In this document: piece after piece, positions 53,996 to 64,000 of the stretch
How positions within the stretch are numbered: the stretch's first letter is position 1
Layout: every line of letters begins with the position of its first letter
Source: JACDAN01 sp963801855
GTDB taxonomy: Bacteria > Actinomycetota > Thermoleophilia > Gaiellales > Gaiellaceae
Length of the DNA stretch: 64,000 nt
Direction of reading: 5' to 3'
Assembly (NCBI GenBank): GCA_963801855.1
Contig: CAWDGK010000001.1
Coordinates: 186,001-250,000 of the forward strand
Program-made: the position numbers and the translations under genes
Notes under the pieces: model-generated
The model's database searches: none
Seen by the model: only the letters and a program-made list of their open reading frames with translations
What the model was told of the DNA's origin: nothing

Positions 53996-54742
53996 CGGAC
54001 CCCTTCTCGGATGCGCCGGTCTTGATCCTCGAACCTCATTTCGACGACGCGGCGCTCTCGTGCGCGAGCTTGCTCGAACGGAGAAGCCCGATCGACGTCG
54101 TCACCGTTTTCGACGGAGAGCCGAATCCGCCCGTCCGGGGTCACTGGGACGAGACTTGCGGCTTCGCCGACTCGCGAGAGGCGCTCGCGGCCAGGCGCGC
54201 CGAGCAGGCGGCGGCGTTCGCCGGCTCCGCTCACAGGCTGGCGTCCTTGCCCGTGCTCGAGCGCCAGTACATCGAGCGTCGCGCGGACTCGGACCGGTCG
54301 GTGATCGCCGAGGCCGTGAGAGGCTGGGCCGCGCGTAATCCTGGAGGGCTCGTGGCCTTGCCGGCCGGGGCCGGCTGGCAGGCGCCGGGCTGGGTTCGCC
54401 GGCTCGCCCGGCTTGCCGGCCGGGACCGGATCCGCCCTCATCCGGAGCATGTCTTCGTCCGCGATGCGGCGCTCTCCGCTCTCGGTCCCGGGTGGACGCC
54501 GCTGCTCTACGAGGAGCTCCCGTACCTCGTCGGCGGGACTGCCGACCGAGCGGCCCACGGGGTTGCCGGAGCGAAACGAGCGTCGTGCAACGCTCGTGGA
54601 GGCACCCGTCGATCGCAGGACGAAAGCGGCTCGAATCGCGAGGTACGCCAGCCAGGTGTCTCGAATCTCGCCGCCCGGCGGAAGGCTGGACGATCCCGCT
54701 GCCCTTCCCGCGATCGAGCGCTTCTGGCTGCTGGAACGTTAG
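53974..54742 (+). CDS. PIG-L/LmbE family deacetylase (one frameshift near 54543)
   Basis: The protein of about 255 residues has the PIG-L zinc motif PHFDDAALS (about residues 21-29), an F-for-P variant of PHPDD, plus FDGEPNPPV, a DSREALAARRAEQAAA helix and HPEHVFV with the third zinc ligand. It would remove N-acetyl from a GlcNAc-like sugar. The family includes BshB/MshB and EPS deacetylases. After YEELPYLVGG the frame moves one base and ends ALPAIERFWLLER at 54742. The GTG start at 53974 overlaps the divergent GT2 gene. Confidence 0.85.
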
Positions 54743-54763
54743 GCAGAGCACTGGCTCGTAACC

Positions 54764-57078
54764 TTAGAGCGCGAAGACGCGGTACCTGAGGCTGCCGCGG
54801 AGCCGTCCGAGCTCCCACCCGAGCATCCAGGCGAACCGTGCGCGACCCGCCTTCGTCACGACGGCGGGGAGCGCGCGCATGAATGAAGGCCAGTTCTTGA
54901 TCAGCCAGGTCCACCGGCGGGTGGAGACAGGCGCGGTATGCCGGTACATGCGCTGGACGCGGGCGTTCTGCTCCGAGTACCAGTAGGCCTGACGGAAGAT
55001 CCCGCCCAGACGTCTCCTTGAAGCGGTAGTGGTAGACCGCGTTTCGCACCGTGCCGATCTCCAGGCCGCGGAGCTGGATCCGGAAGCAGTAGTCGTTGTC
55101 CTCGCAGGAGCTGTAGGACTCGTCGAACCCCCCGATCTCGCTCGTGGAGGTCGCGGCGGATGCCCATTCCGCCCATGCCTGAGTGTGGGAGGTAGGGCGG
55201 GTACCAGTTCTCGTGCATGCCGCTCGCAGTCGGAACCTCCCGGCTGTCGCGCACCCAGTCCGCGTTCAGCTTGCCGTGCTCCTTCCGGGTTGCCACGGCG
55301 CCGTACCGGTCGAGGCCCTCCGCGATTCCGGCCAGCCAGCCCTCGCTGACCTCGTCGTCGGCGTCGCAGTAGGCGACGAGGCGCCCGCGGGCCGCCTCGA
55401 CGCCGCGATTGCGCGCATACGGGATTCCGCTCCGCTCCGAGGCTTCGACGATGCGGATGGATGGCAGGCGGCCGGCGAAGCTCCTCGCGACCGCGGCAGT
55501 CCCGTCCGTGGATCCATTGTCGACGACGACCACCTCCCAGGTCCCGGCGAAGCGCTGACGGGCCAGCGAGTCGAGCGCCGAGCCGATCGTCTCCGCCGCA
55601 TTGCGGGCCGGGATGACGACGCTCAGATCGAGCCCGGTCGTCGGCGCCGGCAATTCCGGCTCGGAGGTCGACTCGGCCGCCGACGCGACTCCCTCCTCCG
55701 ACTTGAGCTCGCGCCGGATCTGCCGAATGCCGTCGCGAACCGTGCCGGGAAGGACGACGAGCACGAGGAGATACGCGGCGAGCCCGAGGAGCGCAGCCAC
55801 CGCCCAGCGGGCAGGCAAGAACACAGCCACCGCCGCCATCGCCGCGGCAGCCGTCGCGATCACCGCGCCGTAGCGCACGTTCGGAAGGAATCCCTCCCGG
55901 CGCTGGAGGACGAAGCAGGAGATCGTGATGGAGACGATCTCCGAGGCAACCGCGGTCACCGCGGCGGCCCGGAACCCGTACGCGGGGAGCAAGGCGATGT
56001 TGAGGGCCACATTCAGTGTCAACACCGAGGTCGCAACCGCGAGCAGCGCGCGGTCGTGCCCGGTCGCGATCAGAACGCGCCAGAACAGGGAGTTGACGAA
56101 GAAGAGCAAGGGGTAAACGGCGAGCACGCGAAGCGCATCGGCCCCGGCTTCGAACTCGCTGCCCGAGGTGAGCACGACCAGCTCCTTCGGGAAGATCAGG
56201 AAGACGAGCGTGATCGGTGCGGCGGCCGCAGCGAGGATGTCGAAGGTCCTCTGCACGAGCGGCCGGAACCGTTTGTCACCTGTCGCGAAGTAGTGGGTGA
56301 GCGACGGGAAGACCGACAGCGCGATTGCCGCCACGATCAGGTCCGAGAGCTCGAGAAATTTGTAGGCGGCCCCGTAGAAACCCACTTCCTCGGCCGGCCG
56401 CACGAGAGCCAGGATCACGCCGTCGACCTTGAAGAAGACCTGGCCGAGCCCGATCGCGAGGCCAACGACGAGCGAGCCTCTGACGAGCGCCTTCCAGTAC
56501 GGCACGTCGATGATCGGCCGCAGGTTGACGAGGCGTCCCACGACCACGAGGTCAACCAGGAACGTCACCACGACGCCGATCACCTGGGCCCACACGACGC
56601 CGGCGAAGCCGAGGTCGGCGGCGAGCGCACCAAGGGTCAAGGCGAGCGCGACGCTGCGCCCGATGACGTTGGCCGCGACTGCCCAGTGCATCCTGAGCTG
56701 CGCCTGGAGGACCGGCAGCACGGCAACGTTCATGAGGGTCGCCCAGGCGCCGACGGACCAGATCAGCACGGCCAGCTTCGTGTTCTCGTCGAACGGGATG
56801 ACGAGGCCGAGCAGCACCATCGCCGCGACTGCGACGGTCGAGAGCGCGGCCCGGAGCGGCACCGATCGCCGCATCACCGACTCCGTGTCCTCGGGCTTCG
56901 CAGAGATATTCCGAAGCACGGTGGTCGCGAGCCCGAGGTCGGAGAGGACGATCGGGATGAACAGGAAGCTCGTCGCCGCGACGTAGGAGCCGTACGCCTC
57001 CGGGCCGAGGCCCCGCGTCATCGCGACGAACGTGAAGAACGAGATCGCGGCGGCGAGCGCGCTGCCGCCGATTTGCAC
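54764..57078 (-). CDS. Wzx-type flippase fused to a family 2 glycosyltransferase (two frame changes)
   Basis: Residues 1-435 form a 12-14-helix polysaccharide flippase (ALAAAISFFTFVAMTRGLGPEAYGSY ... GVILALVRPAEEVGFYGAAYKFLEL). A linker rich in Ser/Glu follows, then from about residue 470 a GT2 domain with LSVVIPARNAAETIGSAL, VVVDNGSTDGTAAVARSF and AYCDADDEVSEGWLAGIA (DxD). There is no stop or start between the two parts, and both breaks (near 55145 and 55006) lie inside the GT2 end, so the fusion looks real. In-frame residues GGERLAVRLATNSIVQ upstream of 57078 suggest the start is earlier; no ordinary start codon is present there. Confidence 0.8.
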
Positions 57079-57166
57079 GATCGAGTTGGTCGCAAGCCGA
57101 ACCGCGAGACGCTCGCCGCCGGCTGACCCTGTGCCGGTGTCCTCCTGGTCGGTCAGCTCGGTCTTC

Positions 57167-58171
57167 TCAGCCGACCCGGAGACCCGGGCGCTCCGCCTGA
57201 CCTCTCACGTGCTCGATCACGTTCGCGAGGATGCCGTCGAGGTCGGTCGCCGGCTCCCAGCCGATCGCCTCGCGGATCCTGTCGATCGACGGGATCCGCT
57301 GGAACATCTCCTCGATGCCCTGGCCGTAGACCTCCGCATACGGGACGAAGACGAGCTCCGATGAGCTGCCGGTCGCCGCCAGGACGCGTTTGGCGAGCTC
57401 GAGGATGGTCACGACCTCGGTCGAGCCGACGTTGTAGATCTTTCCGTTCGTGTCCTCATCGGCCATCAGCCCGTGGAGCGCACCCACCACGTCGTTCACG
57501 TGGCAGAAGCACCGCGTCTGGGAGCCGTCACCGTGCACCTCGAGCGGCTCACCCGCGAGGGCGCTCTGGACGAAACGAGGGACGACGTTTCCGTACTCGC
57601 CGCTCTGGCGCGGGCCGACGGTGTTGAACAGGCGTGCGATGACGCAGCGCAGCCCCTCCTCCTCGTGGCGGGCGAGGGCGAGAAACTCGTCCATCGCCTT
57701 CGAGTCGGCGTAGGCCCAGCGCTTCGCGGTCGTCGGGCCGTAGATCCGCCGTGCGTCCTCGCGCAGGGGGAGATCCTCGCCCGGATGGTCTCCGTAGACC
57801 TCCGAGCTCGAGGCCACGAGCACGGGTTTCCCGAAGCGGCCCGCGAAGTCGAGAATGTTTTCGGTCCCTCGGACGTTGGTGAGAAGAGTGTGCCCGGGCC
57901 TCTCAACGATCAGTCGGACGCCCACTGCCGCCGCCAGATGAAAGACGACGTCGCACTTGTGCACTAGCTCGCTGACGACCGAGGGCGAGAGCACCGATTC
58001 GACCGTGAGATGGAAATCCCGCCGGTCGCTCAAGTGCGAGACGTTCTCGGGCGATCCTGTGGAGAGGTCGTCGAGGGCGAAGACCTCCCAGCCCTCGTCG
58101 AGCAACAGTTCCGAGAGGTGCGAGCCGATGAAGCCAGCGCCACCTGTGACGAGTGCCTTGCCAGCCACCAA
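57167..58171 (-). CDS. NAD-dependent epimerase/dehydratase (extended SDR, sugar nucleotide)
   Basis: The 334-residue protein has the Rossmann motif LVTGGAGFIGSHLSELLL, FHLAAAVGVRLIVERP, the active-site ASSSEVYGDHPGED and YADSK pair, and CHVNDVVGALHGLM. The VRLIVERPGHTLLTNVRGTENIL segment resembles UDP-glucuronate decarboxylase or dTDP-glucose 4,6-dehydratase-like SDRs. Substrate is not certain. It is complete, without frame breaks, and starts the leftward operon with the flippase; its stop lies just before the flippase N-terminus. Confidence 0.9.
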   Translation of the reverse strand: MVAGKALVTGGAGFIGSHLSELLLDEGWEVFALDDLSTGSPENVSHLSDRRDFHLTVESVLSPSVVSELVHKCDVVFHLAAAVGVRLIVERPGHTLLTNVRGTENILDFAGRFGKPVLVASSSEVYGDHPGEDLPLREDARRIYGPTTAKRWAYADSKAMDEFLALARHEEEGLRCVIARLFNTVGPRQSGEYGNVVPRFVQSALAGEPLEVHGDGSQTRCFCHVNDVVGALHGLMADEDTNGKIYNVGSTEVVTILELAKRVLAATGSSSELVFVPYAEVYGQGIEEMFQRIPSIDRIREAIGWEPATDLDGILANVIEHVRGQAERPGLRVG

Positions 58172-58213
58172 ATCCCAGCGTAGATGGTCGGGCCGCCGAC
58201 GGCGGGACGTTCA

Positions 58214-58231
58214 GATCCCTCGAACGAGGGA
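58214..58231. promoter_or_regulatory. Perfect palindrome in the third divergent EPS promoter region
   Basis: ATCCCTCG-AA-CGAGGGAT is an 18-bp inverted repeat with 8-bp perfect arms. It lies in the 160-bp gap between the leftward SDR-flippase operon and the rightward glycosylphosphotransferase operon, about 100 bp before the latter's start. As DNA it has the size of a dimeric regulator site; as RNA it could form a hairpin. Confidence 0.45.
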
Positions 58232-58331
58232 TGCCAATGCGTATCTATCTACCTTGCGCGTTCGTTACATGGCGTACAGGATTAGTCCAGACGACTTCGG
58301 GGGAGGTCGAATGGGGGAAAGGGAGGATCGG

Positions 58332-58739
58332 ATGTCGGGTCACCGGCGGTGCGTAACCGTCGGCGTAGTCGCGGCGCTAGCTCTGGTAGGTGCAGGAGGG
58401 GCGTTCGCGGCGACGCCACAACAGATCTATCGCGACCTGGCTGACAACGGCCGGCTCGACGGCAAGTACACGCGCGCCGAGGTCGAGCGCGCCTTCAACT
58501 TGCACCAGGTTCTTCGCACGGACGCGCGGCCGACCCAGCCGCGAAAGCCCATCGCGGTCGCGCCAGGCACCGAAGACACGTCCACTCCGCCCGTCACCAG
58601 GCGGACCGACCGGCGCGTTCCGTTCTCGACGCTCGACGCCGCACTGCTCATCGCGGGCGGCGGCCCGCTCCTCCTGATCGGGGCCGGCCTGCGCCGCCGA
58701 ATGGCAGTCGCCCCCGCTGAGCCCATGGTCAGCGGATGA
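58332..58739 (+). CDS. Exported single-pass protein of unknown function
   Basis: The 135-residue protein has an N-terminal signal sequence (about residues 6-27), a short helical domain (ATPQQIYRDLADNGRLDGKYTRAEVERAF), a Pro/Thr-rich linker and a C-terminal transmembrane segment (LLIAGGGPLLLIGAGL) followed by RRR. That is the layout of a wall- or membrane-anchored surface protein. A GGGAGG ribosome site before the ATG at 58332 favours this start over 58311. Its stop overlaps the glycosylphosphotransferase start as ATGA, so it is made together with the first EPS enzyme. I do not recognise the family. Confidence 0.75.
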   Translation: MSGHRRCVTVGVVAALALVGAGGAFAATPQQIYRDLADNGRLDGKYTRAEVERAFNLHQVLRTDARPTQPRKPIAVAPGTEDTSTPPVTRRTDRRVPFSTLDAALLIAGGGPLLLIGAGLRRRMAVAPAEPMVSG

Positions 58740-60238
58740 TCGATCCGACGGTCACCACGGCGCCCGCCCGTGTGCTTCCGGAGGCCAGCCGCCGCGAGCA
58801 GCTCACCTCACGGCTTCATCCGGATTCCGCCTGGGCCCTCGCGAGGTTCTCGCTGGATTCGGTCATGCTCCTCGCCGCGGCGCTCGCGGCGTCTCTCGGC
58901 TCGCGCGCCGTCAACGTCGATACCGCGCCGGTTGGCTGGCTCGCGCTTTTCTCGGTTCTCGTGGTCGCAGCCTTCGCGGCACGCGGCATGTACCGGCCGC
59001 GCCTTCGCGGAGACGTGCTCGACGATTTGCGCGGTGTCATCGCTGCTACCTCGCTCGCGGCGATGGCCGTCCTGACCCTGCGCGCGCTTCTGACCGAGCC
59101 GCCCTCAGACCTCTCGGCCCAGGTGATCAGGCCCTGGGCCTTCGCGGCCGTCTACCTCGCCGCAGGCCGGGTGGCGCTGCAGTGGTCGCAGGCTCAGGCG
59201 CGCCGCCACGGAGAGGGCGTTCGGCCGACGCTCATCGTCGGCGCGGGACGAATCGGCCGGCTGACGGCGAAGCGACTGCTCGACCATCCCGAGCTCGGGC
59301 TCAAGCCGATCGGCTTCCTCGACAAGGATCCGATGGAGTCCGACGGCGAGGTGCTCGTCCCGGTGCTCGGCTCGAGCTGGGACATCGATCGCGTCGTCGA
59401 AGAGCACGGCGTTCGCCAGGTGATCATCACGTTCTCGACCGCCCCGACCGAGGTGCTGCTCCGGCTCGTCAAGCGCTGCGAGGACCTCGGCCTCGGCGTC
59501 GCCTTCATCCCGCGCCTGTTCGAGAAGATGACGACGCGCCTCGACATCGACTACCTCGGCGGCCTTCCACTCGTGACGGCCAGGGCTCCGAGGCCGCAGG
59601 GCTGGCAGTTCGCGGTCAAGTACGGCCTCGACCGCGTCGTCGCCCTCACGCTCATCGCGTTCGCGTCGCCCCTGTTGATCGCCGGCTTCCTCGCGACGTT
59701 GCTCTCGGTCGGCCGCCCGATCTTTTTCCGCCAGCGCCGGATCGGCCGCGACGGCCAGGAATTCGAGATGCTCAAGTTCCGGACGATGAAGGGCGACACG
59801 AGCGGCGGCGAAGCCGATGCAGGCTGGGCTCGTGAGCAGGTCTCCTCGGCGACCGAGAACGGATCGGCCACACTCCTCGTTCCGGACGAGGATCGGCGGA
59901 CGCGCACGGGCACGATCCTGCGGAAGACCTCGATCGACGAGCTCCCGCAGCTCTTCAACGTGCTGGTCGGCCACATGTCGATCGTGGGCCCTCGGCCCGA
60001 GCGGAGCCACTACGTCAGCCTCTTCGAGCAGAGCGTGTACCGGTACGGAGACCGTCACCGCGTCAAGTCGGGAATCACCGGCTGGTCGCAGGTCAACGGG
60101 CTGCGTGGGAAGACCTCGCTTGCCGACCGGGTCGAGTGGGACAACTACTACATCGAGAATTGGTCGCTGTGGCTGGATCTGAAGATCCTCTTGATGACAG
60201 CAGCGGCCGTGCTCCGTTTCTCCCGGCAAGTCGAGTAA
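58736..60238 (+). CDS. Polyprenyl glycosylphosphotransferase (initiating EPS sugar transferase)
   Basis: The 500-residue protein is of the WbaP/WcaJ/CpsE polytopic type. It has four N-terminal helices (to about residue 150), a Rossmann-like central domain (TLIVGAGRIGRLTAKRLL, about 165-285), a fifth membrane segment (VVALTLIAFASPLLIAGFLATLL) and the C-terminal catalytic sugar-transferase domain with FRQRRIGRDGQEFEMLKFRTMK, LRKTSIDELPQLFNVLVGHMSIVGPRPE and VKSGITGWSQVNGLRGKTSLADRVEWDNYYIENWS. It moves a sugar 1-phosphate to undecaprenyl phosphate. The first sugar cannot be predicted. Confidence 0.94.
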   Translation: MIDPTVTTAPARVLPEASRREQLTSRLHPDSAWALARFSLDSVMLLAAALAASLGSRAVNVDTAPVGWLALFSVLVVAAFAARGMYRPRLRGDVLDDLRGVIAATSLAAMAVLTLRALLTEPPSDLSAQVIRPWAFAAVYLAAGRVALQWSQAQARRHGEGVRPTLIVGAGRIGRLTAKRLLDHPELGLKPIGFLDKDPMESDGEVLVPVLGSSWDIDRVVEEHGVRQVIITFSTAPTEVLLRLVKRCEDLGLGVAFIPRLFEKMTTRLDIDYLGGLPLVTARAPRPQGWQFAVKYGLDRVVALTLIAFASPLLIAGFLATLLSVGRPIFFRQRRIGRDGQEFEMLKFRTMKGDTSGGEADAGWAREQVSSATENGSATLLVPDEDRRTRTGTILRKTSIDELPQLFNVLVGHMSIVGPRPERSHYVSLFEQSVYRYGDRHRVKSGITGWSQVNGLRGKTSLADRVEWDNYYIENWSLWLDLKILLMTAAAVLRFSRQVE

Positions 60239-60274
60239 GGCCTCCGGGCCTTCCCGATCTTGCTCCTTCCCCCA

Positions 60275-60306
60275 GGTTTGCGCCCGGTTCCGGCCGGGCG
60301 CAGACC
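60275..60306 (+). terminator. Strong hairpin downstream of the EPS glycosylphosphotransferase
   Basis: GGTTTGCGCCCGG pairs with CCGGGCGCAGACC over 13 bp (one G-T), with a six-base loop. It starts 37 bp after the stop codon. There is no following T-tract, so it may be a Rho-assisted terminator or an RNA-stabilising hairpin. Confidence 0.4.
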
Positions 60307-60352
60307 AGTATCCGAGGGCCCGGACTAAACCGAAGCCGCCTTCCGGCCGAAG

Positions 60353-60384
60353 CTTTACGTAGATGCGGTTACGGACCCGTAAAG
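60353..60384 (+). promoter_or_regulatory. Inverted repeats in the clpC leader
   Basis: CTTTACG at 60353-60359 and CGTAAAG at 60378-60384 form 7-bp arms 18 bp apart. Inside them TTACG-GACC-CGTAA (60369-60382) is a second, closer pairing, so the right arm can pair in two ways. The site is about 130-160 bp before the clpC start. It is not a CIRCE element and I cannot assign a regulator. Confidence 0.35.
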
Positions 60385-60510
60385 ACTTTTCCAGGTGCCC
60401 TCCGCGCTCGACGTGGGCTCCGACCACTGAGCTACCATGGCCCGACCTTCGATCTGTGGCCGGCAGTCCCGGCCGCTCAGAGGAAACGTCGCGGAAGGGG
60501 GACTCGAAGG

Positions 60511-63035
<2,525 letters not shown>

Positions 63036-63039
<4 letters not shown>

Positions 63040-64000
63040 ATCTGAGTGACGTGCGCCCGCCCGAGCTCGTCGGGTGAGGCGCAGCCGAGCAGGGCGAGCG
63101 CGAGGGCGAGCTCGTCTCGCAGCAGCTCGAGGACGTGCTTCACGCCCTCCTCGCCGCGGGCCGCAAGGCCCCAAACGATCGGACGCCCGACCATCACGGC
63201 GCGGGCTCCGAGGGCCAGGGCGATCGCTGCCTCCGACCCGCGCCTGATTCCGCCGTCCATGTAGACCTCGATCCGGTCGCCCACGGCCTCGACGATCTCG
63301 GGTAGCGCTTCGAGCGTGGCGATCGCGCGGTCGAGCTGACGCCCGCCGTGATTCGACACGACGACCCCGGCGCAACCGTGTTCGGCTGCGAGGCCCGCGT
63401 CCTCGGCGCCGAGGATCCCTTTCGCGATCACCGGCAGGCCGGCCGTCTCGTGGAGCCACTCGAGGTCGCGCCAGGTCAGGCTCGGGTCGACGAGCTCCGC
63501 CGCCGTCGCGGGGGTCAGCGTCCCGAGCTCGGAGAACTCGGAGCCGTAGATTCCCATCCGGTAGTCGTCGGCGAGCACGAACCCGGTGCGCAGGTCTCGC
63601 TCTCGCCGCCCGAGGCGGGGCAGGTCGACCGTGAAGACGATTGCCGAGCAGCCGGCTTCCCGGGCCTGGTCGAGGATCGACTTCGTCACGCCGCGGTCGG
63701 GATGCCAGTAGAGCTGGAACCAGCGTGGCGCGTCGGGCGCCTCTGCGGCGACTTCCGCCGGCGCCGCCGCCGCGAAGGTCGGCACGCACATGATCGTCCC
63801 GACCGCGGCGGCGGCTCGGGCCACGGCGAGCTCGCCGTCCGGGTGCGCCATGCGCAGATGAGCAACCGGCGAGAGCGAGGATCGGCATCGAGACCTCGGT
63901 GCCGAGGACGGTGGTCGCGGTGTCGACAGTCTCGACGTCGACGAGCACGCGAGGTCTCAGTCGCCAGCGATCGAACGCCTCGCGGTTGTGGCGCACCGTG
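63036..64000 (-). CDS. FMN-dependent alpha-hydroxy-acid oxidase, 5' end cut by the window (one frameshift near 63876)
   Basis: The fragment of about 320 residues belongs to the lactate/glycolate oxidase family. It includes REAFDRWRLRPRVLVDV, TTVLGTEVSMPILALAP, CVPTFAAAAPAEVA, WFQLYWHPDRGVTKSIL, FTVDLPRLGRRERDLR, VIAKGILGAEDAGLAAEHGCAGVVVSNHGGRQLD with the substrate/FMN His and Arg, and VYMDGGIRRGSEAAIALALGARAVMVGRP with the FMN phosphate site. About 40-50 N-terminal residues (AHHAGG-type motif) lie beyond base 64000. One base appears to be missing after PILAL. It is convergent with clpC (4-bp overlap). The substrate may be lactate or a longer 2-hydroxy acid. Confidence 0.88.

Noticed and set aside
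60400..60440. Complete tRNA gene on the minus strand upstream of clpC
   Set aside because: Only a D-arm-like segment is present; no matching anticodon stem, T-arm or acceptor pairing follows.
60136..60510. Upstream continuation of the clpC reading frame
   Set aside because: It overlaps the end of the glycosylphosphotransferase gene and hairpins in the leader; Clp-N homology starts at 60511.

Overview
This is a GC-rich bacterial chromosome segment that I read as an actinobacterium, most likely a deep-branching soil or groundwater lineage of the Thermoleophilia/Gaiellales kind. The placement is an inference from gene content and order: Ku, a DUF2469 protein, a CGNR/ABATE regulator, DUF2339 next to DUF3999, and a tilS-hpt-ftsH-(zinc peptidase)-folP-folB-folK ... 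coaX ... greA-lysS ... clpC order that resembles the ftsH-to-clpC region of other actinobacteria. No 16S rRNA or other taxonomic marker lies in the window, so the assignment is not proven.

Layout. 1-12.0 kb is lipid metabolism and general housekeeping: a long-chain acyl-CoA synthetase, Ku, a Nif3-like protein, tRNA-Pro(CGG), a CoA-binding protein coupled to an MFS exporter, a nitrilase-family amidase, a HAD hydrolase, a beta-propeller/lysyl-oxidase fusion coupled to a CaiB/racemase-type protein, and two divergent acyl-CoA dehydrogenases with an operator-like palindrome between them. 12.0-21.8 kb holds envelope and membrane genes (VanW-type protein, thioesterase, DUF2339/DUF3999 pair, L,D-transpeptidase), a diacylglycerol-kinase-like protein, DeoD, and a CGNR regulator. 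21.8-36.7 kb is a conserved information and cofactor block: GNAT, histidine phosphatase, tilS, hpt, ftsH, a neutral zinc peptidase, folP/folB/folK interrupted by an antisense subtilase, DUF2469, coaX, dus, greA and lysS. 36.6-60.2 kb is an exopolysaccharide (EPS) locus placed between lysS and clpC. It carries a paralogous membrane-protein pair, a CDP-sugar-type module, secreted glycoside hydrolases, several glycosyltransferases, a CpsB-type phosphatase, a Wzy/O-antigen-ligase-like protein, a Wzz/BY-kinase, a PIG-L deacetylase, a Wzx flippase fused to a GT2 domain, a UDP-sugar SDR and the initiating polyprenyl glycosylphosphotransferase. 60.2-64 kb is clpC and a 5'-truncated FMN-dependent alpha-hydroxy-acid oxidase.

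How the EPS genes fit together (inference from families): the glycosylphosphotransferase loads the first sugar on the lipid carrier; the glycosyltransferases, nucleotidyltransferases, SDRs and the 3,5-epimerase make and assemble the repeat unit; the flippase exports it; the Wzy-like protein polymerises; the BY-kinase and PHP phosphatase set chain length. The secreted hydrolases and deacetylase would trim or modify the product.

A caution that affects the whole annotation: about twenty otherwise intact genes, including essential ones (folP, coaX, greA, dus), carry one-base frame changes, while long stretches (1-11 kb, 16-27 kb, 56-63.8 kb) carry none that I detect. In most cases the restored frames recreate exact 4-nt stop/start overlaps with the neighbour. 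I therefore treat these as uncorrected sequence errors rather than pseudogenes, and give one coordinate span per gene with the approximate break points.
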